Below, in pieces: positions 46,839-56,602 of a stretch of 64,000 bases of DNA. The position numbers and the translations under genes are program-made. The notes below the pieces were generated by a model. It had not been told where the DNA came from and searched no databases. It saw only the letters and a list, made by a program, of their open reading frames with translations. This stretch comes from Hydrogenophaga sp. IBVHS1 (GTDB lineage Bacteria; Pseudomonadota; Gammaproteobacteria; Burkholderiales; Burkholderiaceae_C), in NCBI RefSeq assembly GCF_002127265.1, contig NZ_NFUU01000001.1, forward strand, positions 2,426,040 to 2,490,039. The letters are read 5' to 3'. The stretch's first letter is position 1; the number at the start of each line of letters is the position of its first letter.

Positions 46839-48076
46839 CACGCGAGAAAGACATCCCGGTCGCCGTGGTGGGCGGCGGCATCGGCGGGCTGGCCTTTGCG
46901 CTGGCCATGCACCAGCGCGGACAGGTCTGCGACGTGTTCGAAGCGGCACCTGAGGTGAAAGAAATCGGCGTCGGCATCACGCTGCTGCCACACGCCATGC
47001 GCGAACTCGATGCGCTGGGGCTCACGGCGGAACTGGAAGCCGAGGCCATTGAAAACCTTGAGAGCGTGTTCTACAACCGGTGGGGGCAGTTCGTTTACGC
47101 CGAACCGCGCGGACGCCACGCGGGGTACGCACTGCCCGAACTCGGCATCCACCGTGGCAAGCTTCACCGCGTGCTGTGGAACGCGGCCGTGCAACGGCTA
47201 GGGGCGGAGCGCCTGCATGTGGGGCACCGGTGCATCGGCATCGATCCTGCGGAGGGCGGCGCGACGCTGCGCTTCGAAGCAGGTGCACAGGGAGCGCCTG
47301 TGCAGGTGAACGCCGGCGTGGTGGTGGCGTGCGACGGCGTGAACTCCACGATACGGCGGCATTTTTATCCAGACGATCGCATCTGCTACGCAGGCATCAA
47401 CACGTGGCGGGGCGTGAGCGTGCACAAGCCCATCCTCACGGGAAAAAGCTACATCCGCATCGGCTCCATCGACACCGGCAAGATGGTGATCTACCCGATC
47501 GTCGACAACGTCGATGGCAAGGGAAACCAGCTGATCAACTGGGTGGCAGAAATTCGCGACCCGAATGCCGCCATGAACGACTGGAACCGACCCGGCCGCC
47601 TCGAGGACTTTCTCCCGGTGTTCGAGTCCTGGCGCTACGACTGGCTGGACGTGCCCGCCTTGATCGGGTCTGCCCAGCAGGTGTTCGAGTACCCGATGGT
47701 CGACAAGAACCCCTTGCAGCAATGGTCGTTCGACCGCGTGACGCTCATGGGGGACGCAGCCCATCCGATGTATCCGCGCGGCTCCAATGGTTCTGCGCAG
47801 GCCTTGCTCGATGCCCGCACGCTCGCCGACGAAATGGCGGGCTCGCCGGACGATCCTGCAGCGGCGCTCAGCCGGTACGAAGCGCTGCGACTGGGACCCA
47901 CGGCCAAAGTCGTGGAGACCAACCGCACACTGCCGCCGGACTTCATCATCATGAAGGCCGATGAACTCAGCGGGGGCCAGCCGTTCAACCACATCGACGA
48001 TCTCATCAGCCAGGACGAGCTGCGAGCGATTTCGGACAACTACAAACAGATCGCTGGCTTTGCCTTGAAGCCCTAG
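46835..48076 (+). CDS. FAD-dependent aromatic-type monooxygenase
   Basis: A 413-aa flavoprotein of the group A monooxygenases: dinucleotide-binding GGGIGG (13-18), ACDGVNSTIR (the DG motif) and MGDAAHPMYPRGSNG (the GD motif). These hydroxylate activated aromatics with NAD(P)H. It resembles salicylate hydroxylase-like and PhzS-like enzymes, but the substrate cannot be deduced. Co-transcription with a Bug protein and control by a MarR regulator suggest uptake and use of an aromatic acid. Confidence 0.9.
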   Translation: MTREKDIPVAVVGGGIGGLAFALAMHQRGQVCDVFEAAPEVKEIGVGITLLPHAMRELDALGLTAELEAEAIENLESVFYNRWGQFVYAEPRGRHAGYALPELGIHRGKLHRVLWNAAVQRLGAERLHVGHRCIGIDPAEGGATLRFEAGAQGAPVQVNAGVVVACDGVNSTIRRHFYPDDRICYAGINTWRGVSVHKPILTGKSYIRIGSIDTGKMVIYPIVDNVDGKGNQLINWVAEIRDPNAAMNDWNRPGRLEDFLPVFESWRYDWLDVPALIGSAQQVFEYPMVDKNPLQQWSFDRVTLMGDAAHPMYPRGSNGSAQALLDARTLADEMAGSPDDPAAALSRYEALRLGPTAKVVETNRTLPPDFIIMKADELSGGQPFNHIDDLISQDELRAISDNYKQIAGFALKP

Positions 48077-48185
48077 CGCGAGCCGTGATCAGGCGTCGCC
48101 GCCGCGATCCTTGCGATCCACGTCAGCGATGGGCCGTTCGCCACGCGGCGCGCCGCCCTGCTGCTGCGGCTGGTGCTCCCATTCT

Positions 48186-48250
48186 CAGATCGCATGATCT
48201 GCTCATAATCGCGCCCAGAGGGTGACTCTGGAAATCCAACTGAGTTGGAT
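48186..48250. repeat. Three consecutive short inverted repeats before the patatin gene
   Basis: CAGATC-GCAT-GATCTG (48186-48201), CCAGAG-GGTGA-CTCTGG (48215-48231) and ATCCAAC-TGA-GTTGGAT (48234-48250) follow one another in the 215-base gap between the monooxygenase and the patatin lipoprotein. They could be operators or stems of a structured leader. A CATAAT hexamer (48204-48209) lies among them. Confidence 0.5.
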
Positions 48251-48291
48251 CACTGAGTCGAAATGCAATTTACCCACCATGCAAGGTAACT

Positions 48292-50202
48292 ATGCTCAAG
48301 ACTCTTCGCCGTGGACTGCTTGTGGTTTTCGCTGTGGGAAGTCTGGCTGGGTGTGCAGTGACCAAAGTAACCACCGCACTGAATCAGCCACTGCCTGAGT
48401 ACGACAAGCCTAGCCCGTCGAGCTTTCCAGCGCCCGTTCCCCGGGCCTCCATGCTTGCCTCGTCAGCATCTGACCAACCCTTTATTGGGCTCGCGCTCTC
48501 TGGCGGGGGCAGCCGAGCGGCGAACCTCTCCTGGTCGGTCATGGAGAGACTGCATGCCTTGGGCATGCTGCAAAACCTGGATTCGATTTCTTCTGTCTCG
48601 GGCGGATCACTGGCTGGAGCGCTCTACGCACTCAACGCAGATCGTTTAAGCGAGCCTGAGCATTGGCAGCAACTGGGATCCAGCCTGAAACGCGACTTCC
48701 TGGGAGACTGGATTCGCCGCCTGACGCTGAACCCCACCAACTGGTTCCGGATGGCGACCTCGGACGTCGAACGCACCCACATCATGGCGGGCGTCTTCGA
48801 AGACACGCTTTTCGGGAAGGCGACTTTTCAGGATCTCGGGAACTTTGGACCGGGGCGGCCTCGCCTTTTTCTGAACACCACCAGTTCGACTTCACAGTTG
48901 GGTAGCGAAGGATTCGCCTTCAGTGAAGAAGCATTCACGTGGCGCCTTGGCTCCCGGCTCGACACCTACCCGATCTCACATGCCGTGATGGCGTCGGGTG
49001 CGTTTCCAGGCGTCTTCGGGAACATCACGCTCAATGTTTACGGAGAGCGTGTCTATGACCCCGAAAGCGACCAGATGAAGCCGATCCAATCGTTCGAGCG
49101 CGTGTACGACGGCGGCGTGTTCGACAACCTGGGGCTTTGGACTTTGCTGGAAAAAGCCAGGACGGCCTACCTCGAGTCGGCCAGGAAGGGACGCCCAATG
49201 CGGGGTTGCATGCTTTTCGTCGTGGATGCCTATGCACCCAACTACGAAGGGCAATCTAAGGCCTTCAAGACGGACACCGACCACAAACTGCTCGACCTCC
49301 TGGTCAAGACGACCGCCTGGGACAGCATCGACTCTCTGCTGGCTTCACACAGGCTCAAGACGCTGCAGGCCTTTGGCATGGAATACGAAGACGGCGTGAC
49401 AAACGAAAACACGAAAGTGGTACCAGCTTTCTACAGTGGGTTGACTTATGCCACACGCGAAAGACGCGGCTTCGACGAATGGCGGCGCTCTCTGAGTCCG
49501 GTGACGCGCGTGAAACTCTTTGCCCCGGTGCTGCCGGCCGAACGCAGCCGTCCGTGGCGAAATCTACCGACCGACCGAGTGATTCCTGACTCCGATCCAC
49601 TGAGAACCTCCGATGCCCTCGAAAGCAGTGCTCCGCAGTGCCTGATCTGGCATCTTTCGTTCGACCGCATGAGGGCCATGAGCGACTACATCCTGAAAGA
49701 CTCGAAAGTGCACACCTTCGAGCCTTCCCCGTTCGTGTTGAGTCGGTCAGGGGGTAGGTCAGAAAATCTGCAGCAAGACGGCGTTGCATTGACAACTCCG
49801 AGCTTTCCCGATTTGCCAGCAGAGCTCGTCGCTGAACTGGATGACATCGGTACGGCACGCAACAGCCTTTGGGCTTTGGCAACCACCCTCGATACGAACT
49901 ACCGTCTCGCAGGACCTGGGAACTGCTCCGCAGACTTTCTTCAAAATGTGCTGCGTTCGGTAGCTCAGATCCTTGTCGAAGAAGACCGGCAGTCGCTCAA
50001 CGAAGTTTGCGGCTGGTATCGGGAGATGGGGCTCCCGGTCCGTTGTGGAGACCCATCTCCCTCAATCCGGCGGCTGCCACCTGGCACCTGGAGCACCTTG
50101 CTCCTGCGTTCAGACCGGCGAAGAGACATACCGTATACGTCATGCACCCGCATTCCAGAGCAGAAGCCTTCTTCGCAGATGGAGCCTGGCACTCCGAACT
50201 GA
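48292..50202 (+). CDS. Patatin-like phospholipase lipoprotein
   Basis: A 636-aa protein with a signal and lipobox (S-L-A-G-C21), so it is lipid-anchored outside the cytoplasm. It has GGGSRA as the oxyanion loop (71-76), a nucleophile in S-V-S103-G-G and the catalytic D-G-G (D273). It is much longer than CapV. Secreted and outer-membrane patatins act on host or own phospholipids; the target here is unknown. AAGGTAAC precedes the ATG. It is separated from other genes and has its own structured upstream region. Confidence 0.88.
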   Translation: MLKTLRRGLLVVFAVGSLAGCAVTKVTTALNQPLPEYDKPSPSSFPAPVPRASMLASSASDQPFIGLALSGGGSRAANLSWSVMERLHALGMLQNLDSISSVSGGSLAGALYALNADRLSEPEHWQQLGSSLKRDFLGDWIRRLTLNPTNWFRMATSDVERTHIMAGVFEDTLFGKATFQDLGNFGPGRPRLFLNTTSSTSQLGSEGFAFSEEAFTWRLGSRLDTYPISHAVMASGAFPGVFGNITLNVYGERVYDPESDQMKPIQSFERVYDGGVFDNLGLWTLLEKARTAYLESARKGRPMRGCMLFVVDAYAPNYEGQSKAFKTDTDHKLLDLLVKTTAWDSIDSLLASHRLKTLQAFGMEYEDGVTNENTKVVPAFYSGLTYATRERRGFDEWRRSLSPVTRVKLFAPVLPAERSRPWRNLPTDRVIPDSDPLRTSDALESSAPQCLIWHLSFDRMRAMSDYILKDSKVHTFEPSPFVLSRSGGRSENLQQDGVALTTPSFPDLPAELVAELDDIGTARNSLWALATTLDTNYRLAGPGNCSADFLQNVLRSVAQILVEEDRQSLNEVCGWYREMGLPVRCGDPSPSIRRLPPGTWSTLLLRSDRRRDIPYTSCTRIPEQKPSSQMEPGTPN

Positions 50203-50271
50203 GAGCACGCTCACCTTCAGCCAATGGTTCAAGGTGCACAGGCCACTTGACTCAGTGGTGCCTGGAGTTTT

Positions 50272-51090
50272 TCAATCTGCCAATCCCACCACCAACGCCG
50301 CATAGGGCATGGTCGCCACCGCCCGCGCACCCACACGGGCCGTGAACGGATGCAGCGCGAAGCCCACCCAATGCCCTCCGCCTTCAAGCGCCAGCACCAC
50401 CTCATCACGGTCGGCACCTTTGGCCACGCGCTCCACCCGGCCTTCCAGTGAACACTGCTGCGCTGCGGCATCTCCTTTTGCAGCGGTCGCGGCGCGCGCC
50501 GCACTGAGCACGGTCACCGCCGTGGCCTTGCACAGCGCCAACACCTCCAGCCCCGGCACCAGGCCCAGCAGATCGGCGCTTTCGCGGGTGACGCTGGCCG
50601 TGAGGCCGGCGCCGCCGGGGGTGCGCAGCTGCACCCACACCATGGGGTCGTCGGGCGAGGCGGGCTCGCATTGCAGCACGCGGCAGGGCAACTGGTTGCG
50701 CATGCTGGTGCGCAGGCCGAAGCCGCTGGCGAGTTGCATGCCTTGCGAGAAGCGCGACAGCACCTGTTGGCGTGCCTCGGCCAGTGCGTCGGCGAGTGAC
50801 AGCAGTTGTTCGCCGTGCGGGGTGATCTGTGCGCCGCCGCCTCCCACGCCGCCCACGGTGCGTTCCACCAATGGCTGGCCGCTGAGGTTGGACAAGGTGT
50901 CGATGGCCTGCCACGCGGCCTTGTAGCTGATGCCCACTTCGCGCGCGGCCTGAGAGATGGAGTGGCCGGCGGCGATCTGACGCAGCACGTCCAGGCGCTT
51001 GTCGGCGCTGGTGTCGGCCAGGGCCTGCGGCAGCGTGGTCAGGGCATTTTTGGCTGCACTTCGGGTGGAAGGTTTTCGTGTGGAAGCCAT
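50272..51090 (-). CDS. modE: Molybdate-responsive regulator ModE
   Basis: The 272-aa protein has an N-terminal LysR-like winged helix (AAGHSISQAAREVGISYKAAWQAIDTL) and two C-terminal Mop/TOBE units for molybdate binding (about residues 128-195 and 200-270). ModE bound to molybdate represses modABC. It is divergent from modA, with a palindrome in between. The ATG at 51090 (MASTRKPSTRS) was chosen over a TTG four codons earlier. A diverged copy of its 3' half lies at 44828. Confidence 0.93.
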   Translation of the reverse strand: MASTRKPSTRSAAKNALTTLPQALADTSADKRLDVLRQIAAGHSISQAAREVGISYKAAWQAIDTLSNLSGQPLVERTVGGVGGGGAQITPHGEQLLSLADALAEARQQVLSRFSQGMQLASGFGLRTSMRNQLPCRVLQCEPASPDDPMVWVQLRTPGGAGLTASVTRESADLLGLVPGLEVLALCKATAVTVLSAARAATAAKGDAAAQQCSLEGRVERVAKGADRDEVVLALEGGGHWVGFALHPFTARVGARAVATMPYAALVVGLAD

Positions 51091-51108
51091 GGGTTTTCTC
51101 AAGGGCCT

Positions 51109-51114
51109 ATACTC
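51109..51114 (+). promoter_or_regulatory. Candidate -10 element of the modABC promoter
   Basis: TATACT lies five bases before the ModE palindrome, so the transcription start would fall within the operator. No clear -35 box is visible, which would make the site easy to switch off by ModE. Confidence 0.4.
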
Positions 51115-51118
51115 GCAC

Positions 51119-51141
51119 CGCTATTCCGGATTGGAATAGCG
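51119..51141. promoter_or_regulatory. ModE operator (Mo-box)
   Basis: CGCTATTCC, a five-base spacer (GGATT) and GGAATAGCG form a perfect 9-5-9 inverted repeat between modE and modA. The outer CG-x-TAT and ATA-x-CG bases agree with known ModE-binding sequences. It covers the expected start of modA transcription, consistent with repression when molybdate is plentiful. Confidence 0.8.
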
Positions 51142-51166
51142 AAATCTCTTGACAAGGAGCGGCCCG

Positions 51167-51925
51167 ATGTTCGCACGTTCTCTTCTGCGTTGGCCCCTGT
51201 TGGCGCTCGCAGCCTTGGCCGGCACCACCGTGCACGCGGCCGAAGCGCAGATTGCCGTGGCAGCCAACTTTGCGGAGCCCATCAAGGCCATTGCCTCGGT
51301 GCTGCAAAAGACCACCGGCCACACGCTGAAGATCAGCGTGGGTGCCACGGGCGGGCTGTATGCGCAGATCAGGAACGGTGCACCGTTCGACGTGATGCTG
51401 GCTGCCGACACGAAGACGCCCGCGCAGCTGGAAGCCGACGGCCTGGCGCAGCCGGGCTGCCGCTTCACCTACGCCACGGGCAAGCTGGTGCTGTGGTCTG
51501 CCGATGCGGCGAAGGTGGATGCGCAGGGCGCGGTGCTGAAGGGCGGCGCGTTTCGCAAGTTGGCGCTGGCCAACCCCAAGACGGCGCCGTATGGCGCGGC
51601 CGCCGTGCAGACGATGGAGAAGCTGGGGTTGACGGCCGCGCTCACCCCGAAGCTGGTGCAGGGCGAGAGCATCGGCCAGACCTACAACTTCGCCTTCACC
51701 GGCAATGCGGAGATTGCCTTTGTGGCGATGTCGCAGGTGCTGGAAGGCGGGCGGCTCAAGAGTGGTTCGATGTGGGTGGTGCCGCAGACCCTGTATACGC
51801 CGATCGAGCAAGGCGCGGTGCTGCTCAAGCGCGGCGCGAACAACGAGGCTGCGGTGGCGCTGATGAACCTGCTCAAGAGCCCCAACATCAAGGATCTGAT
51901 CCGCTCCTACGGCTACGACATCTAG
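51167..51925 (+). CDS. modA: Molybdate ABC transporter substrate-binding protein
   Basis: The 252-aa precursor has a signal peptide (ending near VHAAEA) and a ModA fold with [15 protein letters not shown] and the conserved [15 protein letters not shown] segment. It captures molybdate (and tungstate) in the periplasm. The ATG at 51167 with AAGGAGCG upstream was chosen over an in-frame ATG at 51149 lying in the repeat region. modB begins 4 bases after the stop. Confidence 0.95.
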   Translation: MFARSLLRWPLLALAALAGTTVHAAEAQIAVAANFAEPIKAIASVLQKTTGHTLKISVGATGGLYAQIRNGAPFDVMLAADTKTPAQLEADGLAQPGCRFTYATGKLVLWSADAAKVDAQGAVLKGGAFRKLALANPKTAPYGAAAVQTMEKLGLTAALTPKLVQGESIGQTYNFAFTGNAEIAFVAMSQVLEGGRLKSGSMWVVPQTLYTPIEQGAVLLKRGANNEAAVALMNLLKSPNIKDLIRSYGYDI

Positions 51926-51929
51926 TCCC

Positions 51930-52613
51930 ATGTTGCTCACCCCGTCCGACCTCCAGGCCATTGGCCTCACGCTGCAGGTGGCCACCCTCACCACGCTGAT
52001 CCTGCTGGTGCTGGGGGTGCCGCTGGCGTGGTGGCTGGCGCGCAGCACCTCGGCCTGGAGCCGGCCCGTAGGTGCGCTGGTGTCGATGCCGCTGGTGTTG
52101 CCGCCTTCGGTGCTGGGGTTCTACTTGCTGGTGCTGATGGGGCCGAACGGCCCGGTGGGCCAGTTCACGCAATGGCTGGGGCTGGGGGTGCTCACTTTCA
52201 GCTTCACCGGACTGGTGATTGCCTCGGTGTTCTATTCGCTGCCCTTCATGGTGCAGCCGGTACAAAACGCCATGCAGGCGCTGGGCACGCGCCCGCTGGA
52301 AGCGGCGGCCAGCCTGCGGGCCTCGCCGGTCGACACGTTTTTTCACGTGGTGCTGCCGCTGTGCAAGCCGGGGCTCATCACCGGCACGATCATGGCGTTT
52401 GCGCACACGGTGGGTGAATTCGGCGTGGTGCTCATGGTGGGCGGCAACATTCCTGGCGTCACACGAGTGGTCTCGGTGCAGATCTTCGACCACGTAGAAG
52501 CGCTGGAGTATGGCGACGCGCACCGCCTCGCGGCGGTGATGCTCGGTTTCTCTTTCGTGGTGCTGCTCACGCTGCAGCTCTACCAGCGGCGCCAGCGCGC
52601 GAGCCACCCATGA
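51930..52613 (+). CDS. modB: Molybdate ABC transporter permease
   Basis: A 227-aa membrane protein with five to six predicted helices and the conserved binding-protein-dependent transport loop around [24 protein letters not shown]. Family length is typical (E. coli 229 aa). Its stop overlaps the start of modC by four bases (ATGA), and with modA it forms one operon. Confidence 0.95.
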   Translation: MLLTPSDLQAIGLTLQVATLTTLILLVLGVPLAWWLARSTSAWSRPVGALVSMPLVLPPSVLGFYLLVLMGPNGPVGQFTQWLGLGVLTFSFTGLVIASVFYSLPFMVQPVQNAMQALGTRPLEAAASLRASPVDTFFHVVLPLCKPGLITGTIMAFAHTVGEFGVVLMVGGNIPGVTRVVSVQIFDHVEALEYGDAHRLAAVMLGFSFVVLLTLQLYQRRQRASHP

Positions 52614-53710
52614 TCGAAGGCCTTCAGCTCACCGCTCGCTTGCAACGCAGCGGCTTCCTGCTCGATGTGGATCTGCACCTGCCGGGCAAAGGCGTGAGCG
52701 TGCTCTACGGCCCTTCAGGCTCGGGCAAGACCACCTGCCTGCGCGTGCTCGCCGGGCTGGAGCCCAAGGCCATCGGCACGGTGCGCGTGGGCGCGGATGT
52801 GTGGCAAGACAGCGTGCGTGGCGTGCAGCGCCCGGTGAATCAGCGCGCGCTGGGCTATGTGTTTCAGGAAGCCAGTCTGTTCGAACACCTGAACGTGCAG
52901 CGCAATCTGATGTTCGGCTTTACGCGCACGCCTGCCGCCGAACGCCGGCACGGCTGGGACCATGGGCTGGAGCTGCTGGGCATCACGCACCTGCTGCAGC
53001 GCATGCCGCATGAACTCTCGGGCGGGGAACGCCAGCGCGTGGCGATGGCGCGGGCGCTGGCCACCAGCCCGCGCGTTTTGTTGATGGACGAGCCGCTGGC
53101 CTCGCTCGATGCGGCGCGCAAGTCGGAAATCTTGCCGTGGCTGGAGCGGCTGCACGAGCGGCTCGAGATTCCGGTGGTTTACGTGACTCATTCGCCCGAC
53201 GAGATGGCGCGCCTGGCCGATCACCTGGTGTTGCTGGAAGCAGGCCAAGTGCGGGCGCAAGGCCCGGTGGAATCGCTCATGACACGTCTCGATCTGCCAC
53301 TGGCGCATGGCGACGCAGCGGCCTCACTGATCGACGCGCGCGCGGTCGGCCATTTGCAGGCCGACTGCTTGAGTGAGCTGGACTTTGATGGCGGACGGCT
53401 GCTGATGCCGCAGCCCTCGGGCGCTGCGCTGCCGCCAGGCACACGAGTGCGGGTGCGCATTCAGGCGCGCGACGTGAGCTTGTCATTGCAGATGCCCGAG
53501 CAAACCAGCGTGCTCAACATCCTGCCGGCCACTGTGGTGGACGTGGCCGACGACATGCCGGGGCAGGTGCTGGTGGGCTTGAAGCTGGGAGAAGGCGACC
53601 AAGTGGTGCGCCTGCTCTCCCGCATCAGCGCGCTGTCCGCGCGCCGCCTGGGCATTGCACCCGGGCTGCAGGTCTACGCCCAGATCAAGGGCGTGGCCAT
53701 GGTTCGCTGA
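52610..53710 (+). CDS. modC: Molybdate ABC transporter ATP-binding protein
   Basis: The 366-aa ATPase has Walker [10 protein letters not shown], signature [10 protein letters not shown] and Walker [13 protein letters not shown], and a C-terminal Mop/TOBE domain from about residue 295 that can bind molybdate and inhibit transport. It energises uptake through ModB. Start overlaps modB. It ends the operon; the next gene is on the opposite strand 13 bases away. Confidence 0.95.
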   Translation: MIEGLQLTARLQRSGFLLDVDLHLPGKGVSVLYGPSGSGKTTCLRVLAGLEPKAIGTVRVGADVWQDSVRGVQRPVNQRALGYVFQEASLFEHLNVQRNLMFGFTRTPAAERRHGWDHGLELLGITHLLQRMPHELSGGERQRVAMARALATSPRVLLMDEPLASLDAARKSEILPWLERLHERLEIPVVYVTHSPDEMARLADHLVLLEAGQVRAQGPVESLMTRLDLPLAHGDAAASLIDARAVGHLQADCLSELDFDGGRLLMPQPSGAALPPGTRVRVRIQARDVSLSLQMPEQTSVLNILPATVVDVADDMPGQVLVGLKLGEGDQVVRLLSRISALSARRLGIAPGLQVYAQIKGVAMVR

Positions 53711-53723
53711 CTGCCCGTTGCGC

Positions 53724-54218
53724 TCAGGGCTGGTAGCAGGCGCCCGATGTGTCGTTGTGGATTTGCATGAGATCTCCACCAGCTGCACCCCAGACGTTGC
53801 CGTCAGTGAAAGTGAGACAGCCCTCGCCCTTGTACAAAACCTGCAGGCGGCGCGCGTCCGGACCGAAATAAAACGGGATCCAGCGTTTGCCGGTTTCGTG
53901 GGTATGGGTGCGATCGGGAGCGCGGTCCATGACGTCCTGCACCTCACCCATGCTCATGCCGATGCGCAGCTTTGCAAACTTGCTCTTGGGCAGCGCTGTT
54001 CCCACTATCTCGCCTTCGTAGCTGCCGTCTGTGGACTTGACGGTGCGTGGTGCACCAGCTGCCACCACAGGTGCAGCCGATGGGGCCTTTGCTGGCGCCT
54101 GCACGCTCTTTGCAGGGACACTCTCTGCCTCAACCTGCTTCACAGGTGAAGAACACCCGGCTGAAAGAACTGCCAGCATCGACAGCCCGCCAAAAAACGC
54201 AAACGTAGAACGCTTCAT
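53724..54218 (-). CDS. Putative lipoprotein with a BamE/SmpA-like domain
   Basis: The 164-aa protein has a signal and lipobox (V-L-S-A-G-C22) and a proline/alanine/lysine-rich linker. Its C-terminal domain contains KLRIGMSMGEVQDVMDRAP, the helix-turn typical of SmpA/OmlA-like domains, followed by beta strands with WIPFYFG. It is probably attached to the outer membrane; function unknown. It is convergent with modC. Confidence 0.75.
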   Translation of the reverse strand: MKRSTFAFFGGLSMLAVLSAGCSSPVKQVEAESVPAKSVQAPAKAPSAAPVVAAGAPRTVKSTDGSYEGEIVGTALPKSKFAKLRIGMSMGEVQDVMDRAPDRTHTHETGKRWIPFYFGPDARRLQVLYKGEGCLTFTDGNVWGAAGGDLMQIHNDTSGACYQP

Positions 54219-54239
54219 ACAACTCCTGAGACCTGATTG

Positions 54240-54274
54240 AAAAAAAGCGCTTCCACTGCCCGCAGTGGAAGCGC
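54240..54274 (-). terminator. Rho-independent terminator after the PsiF-like gene
   Basis: A perfect 12-base stem (GCGCTTCCACTG and its complement, tetraloop CCCG) is followed, on the minus strand, by a run of seven T. It ends the transcript of the small exported protein at 54323. Confidence 0.92.
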
Positions 54275-54322
54275 CTCAGGAATTGTAGTTCTAAGGTACT
54301 AATTTAAAGCGCTACTACCGCC

Positions 54323-54586
54323 TCAGCTGGCCGCGGCACCCACGGCGTCCTTCACACACTTCTTGGTGAAGCTGTTCTTGGCGGCGCCATAAATCTTCTT
54401 CTCCGCCGCTGCGGTGTCGCAGAAGGCTGCCGCGTCCTTCTCGCACTTTTTCATGAACGATGTCTTCGCGGCACCGGCCAGCTTTTTCTCGGTGGCGGAG
54501 GCAGTGCAGCTGCTGGTGGGCTCGGCGAACGACGCCACGGGCAGCAACACGGCAAGAACAAACGAAGAAAGGACCAGTTTTCGCAT
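54323..54586 (-). CDS. PsiF-repeat-like exported protein
   Basis: An 87-aa precursor with a signal peptide (MRKLVLSSFVLAVLLPVASFA). The mature protein has two similar units, each of the pattern A-T-E-K-K-L-x-G-A-A-K-x-S-F-x-K-K-C, like the PsiF repeats of phosphate-starvation proteins, each with a cysteine pair. Its role is unknown. A GGAGACTCCCC site precedes the ATG, and a strong terminator follows. Confidence 0.8.
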   Translation of the reverse strand: MRKLVLSSFVLAVLLPVASFAEPTSSCTASATEKKLAGAAKTSFMKKCEKDAAAFCDTAAAEKKIYGAAKNSFTKKCVKDAVGAAAS

Positions 54587-54656
54587 GGGGAGTCTCCATC
54601 AATGAACCCGATCATTGAAGGCGACGCCCCATGCGGCGTCAAGGCAGCCGAAAGTA

Positions 54657-55064
54657 TCAGTCGAGCATGTCCTTGGGGATGTTGCCGCCGTTGGCGGCAA
54701 TGTGAGCCAGCACGTTCTTGTGCAGCCACATGTTCATCTTCGCGGAGTCGCCCATGAGGTCATCGGGGCAATACAACTCTTTGGCCAGTTGCTTGCGCGC
54801 GTCGAGGCTGCTGTCGAGTTCGAGCAGCTTGAGCAGGTCGACGATGGAGGTTTTCCAGTTGAGTTTCTGCGGGTTGGCGGCGGCTTTCTTCTCCATCAGC
54901 GCCATCACGTCCACCATGGTGATGGAAGCCACGGGCGGCGGCGCGGCGGCGGCGGGTGCGTCCATGGGCGCCTGCGGCACCGGGGCGCTGGCCACCGGTG
55001 GCTGAGGAACGACCTTGGGCGAACCCATGCCGAGTTTTTCGAGGATGTTGCTGAAGATTCCCAT
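54657..55064 (-). CDS. DUF3597 family protein
   Basis: The 135-aa protein begins MGIFSNILEKLGM, has a proline/alanine-rich middle (about 20-48) and a helical DUF3597 domain from about residue 50 (VDVMALMEKKAAANPQKLNW, LDLLKLLELDSSLDARKQLA). Several proteins of the family are known only as conserved hypotheticals; the domain resembles LysM-adjacent or peptidoglycan-associated modules only weakly. It lacks a signal. Start at 55064 fits the family. Confidence 0.8.
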   Translation of the reverse strand: MGIFSNILEKLGMGSPKVVPQPPVASAPVPQAPMDAPAAAAPPPVASITMVDVMALMEKKAAANPQKLNWKTSIVDLLKLLELDSSLDARKQLAKELYCPDDLMGDSAKMNMWLHKNVLAHIAANGGNIPKDMLD

Positions 55065-55074
55065 GGTGTTCTCC

Positions 55075-56514
55075 TTATGAATGAACAGGCACGCTGTGTT
55101 CCGGAGCGGCAGCGTGCGGGACAAGCATAGGCCATATCGGTTCGCGCAAGCCACCCCGCCGTCCAATGCCCTGGTACACAAAACCGAGGGTGTCCATGAG
55201 GGCGGGATCGTAGAGGTTGCGGCCATCGAAGATCACGCGCCCGCGCATGCTGCGGGCCATGGCGTCGAAGTCGGGGTTGTGGAAGCACTTCCACTCAGTG
55301 AGCACCAGCAGGGCATCCACACCGGCCAGTGCATCGAGCGGGGAATCCACAAAGGTCAAGGCCCGCACATCGCTCACCGGGCAGCCCAGGTCCGCGCTCA
55401 GTGCGCGCTCGGCTTCGTTCAAGGCCACCGGGTCGTGCACCAGCACTTCCGCACCACGCCTCAGCAGTTCCGGGATCACGATGCGGCTGGGTGCATCGCG
55501 CATGTCGTCGGTGTTGGGCTTGAAGGCCAGTCCCCACACACCCAGGCGCAGGCCGCGCAGGTCGGCGCCGAAATGCGCGCAGACCCGTTCCACCAGCACA
55601 TGTTTCTGCGTTCGGTTCACCAACTCGGTGGCCTCCACGATGCGCATGCGCAGGCCGTGCGCCGTGGCTTCGTGGATCAGCGCGCGGGTGTCCTTGGGAA
55701 AACAACTGCCGCCGTAGCCGGTGCCGGCGTAGAGAAAGCCATGGCCGATCCGGCTGTCCGAACCAATGCCCCTTCGCACGGCGTCGATGTCGGCGCCCAG
55801 CGCGTCGGCCAGGTGCGCCATTTCGTTCATGAAAGAAATGCGCGTGGCCAGCATGGCGTTGGCCGCGTACTTGGTCATTTCCGCGCTGGCCACGTCCATC
55901 CACAGGCTGCGCTCGTGGTGCCGGTTGAACGGCGCATACAGCCGCGTCATCAGCCGCCGCGCTGCCTCGCCGGCGCTGCCTGGCGGCAGGCCGATGACGA
56001 TGCGGTCCGGGTGCATGAAGTCGTCGATGGCGGCGCCCTCCTTCAGGAATTCGGGGTTGGACACCACAGCGAAATCCAGCGCATCGAGCGCCCTGTCCGC
56101 CAGCGCCTGGCGCAGCACCTGCTCCACGCGTCGGGCGGTGCCCACCGGCACGGTCGATTTGTTGACCACCACCTTGAAGTCGGTCATGTGCTGCCCGATC
56201 TGTGCGGCAACCGCCAGCACATGCTGCAGATCGGCCGATCCGTCTTCATGGGGTGGCGTGCCCACGGCGATGAAGATCACCTCGGCATGTCGCACCGCCA
56301 TGGCCATGGTGGTGGTGAAGCGCAGCCGTTCGGCGTGGCGGTTGCGCTGCAGCAGGTCTTCAAGCCCCGGCTCGAAGATCGGCACACCGCCGGCCTGCAG
56401 CACCGCAATGCGCCCGTGGTCGCGGTCCACACACACCACGTCGTTGCCCAGTTCCGCCAAGCAGGTCGCGGTGACCAGCCCCACATACCCAGCACCCACC
56501 ACTGCGATCTTCAT
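55075..56514 (-). CDS. ugd: UDP-glucose 6-dehydrogenase
   Basis: The 479-aa enzyme oxidises UDP-glucose twice to UDP-glucuronate with NAD. It has the Rossmann motif VVGAGYVG near the N-terminus and the active-site cysteine in [10 protein letters not shown] (about 267), followed by the C-terminal UDP-binding domain. UDP-glucuronate feeds exopolysaccharide and lipid A modification. The ATG at 56514 gives the standard MKIAVVGAG start; nine residues further upstream were rejected. Confidence 0.95.
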   Translation of the reverse strand: MKIAVVGAGYVGLVTATCLAELGNDVVCVDRDHGRIAVLQAGGVPIFEPGLEDLLQRNRHAERLRFTTTMAMAVRHAEVIFIAVGTPPHEDGSADLQHVLAVAAQIGQHMTDFKVVVNKSTVPVGTARRVEQVLRQALADRALDALDFAVVSNPEFLKEGAAIDDFMHPDRIVIGLPPGSAGEAARRLMTRLYAPFNRHHERSLWMDVASAEMTKYAANAMLATRISFMNEMAHLADALGADIDAVRRGIGSDSRIGHGFLYAGTGYGGSCFPKDTRALIHEATAHGLRMRIVEATELVNRTQKHVLVERVCAHFGADLRGLRLGVWGLAFKPNTDDMRDAPSRIVIPELLRRGAEVLVHDPVALNEAERALSADLGCPVSDVRALTFVDSPLDALAGVDALLVLTEWKCFHNPDFDAMARSMRGRVIFDGRNLYDPALMDTLGFVYQGIGRRGGLREPIWPMLVPHAAAPEHSVPVHS

Positions 56515-56602
56515 GGCTGTTCTCCATTGGTTGGAGAACATGCTGCGCGGCGAGGATGACCTTACGTTGGCAAAGCGATGACAGTTGTGTGAAACAGCGA
56601 CT

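Noticed and set aside
48089..48185. A possible gene tail on the minus strand (ending RKDRGGDA) between the monooxygenase and the patatin
   Set aside because: Only about 31 codons lie between stops, with no start or recognisable family.
48292..50202. Second patatin as another CBASS effector
   Set aside because: It has a lipoprotein signal, is twice the length of CapV, and no cyclase is adjacent.
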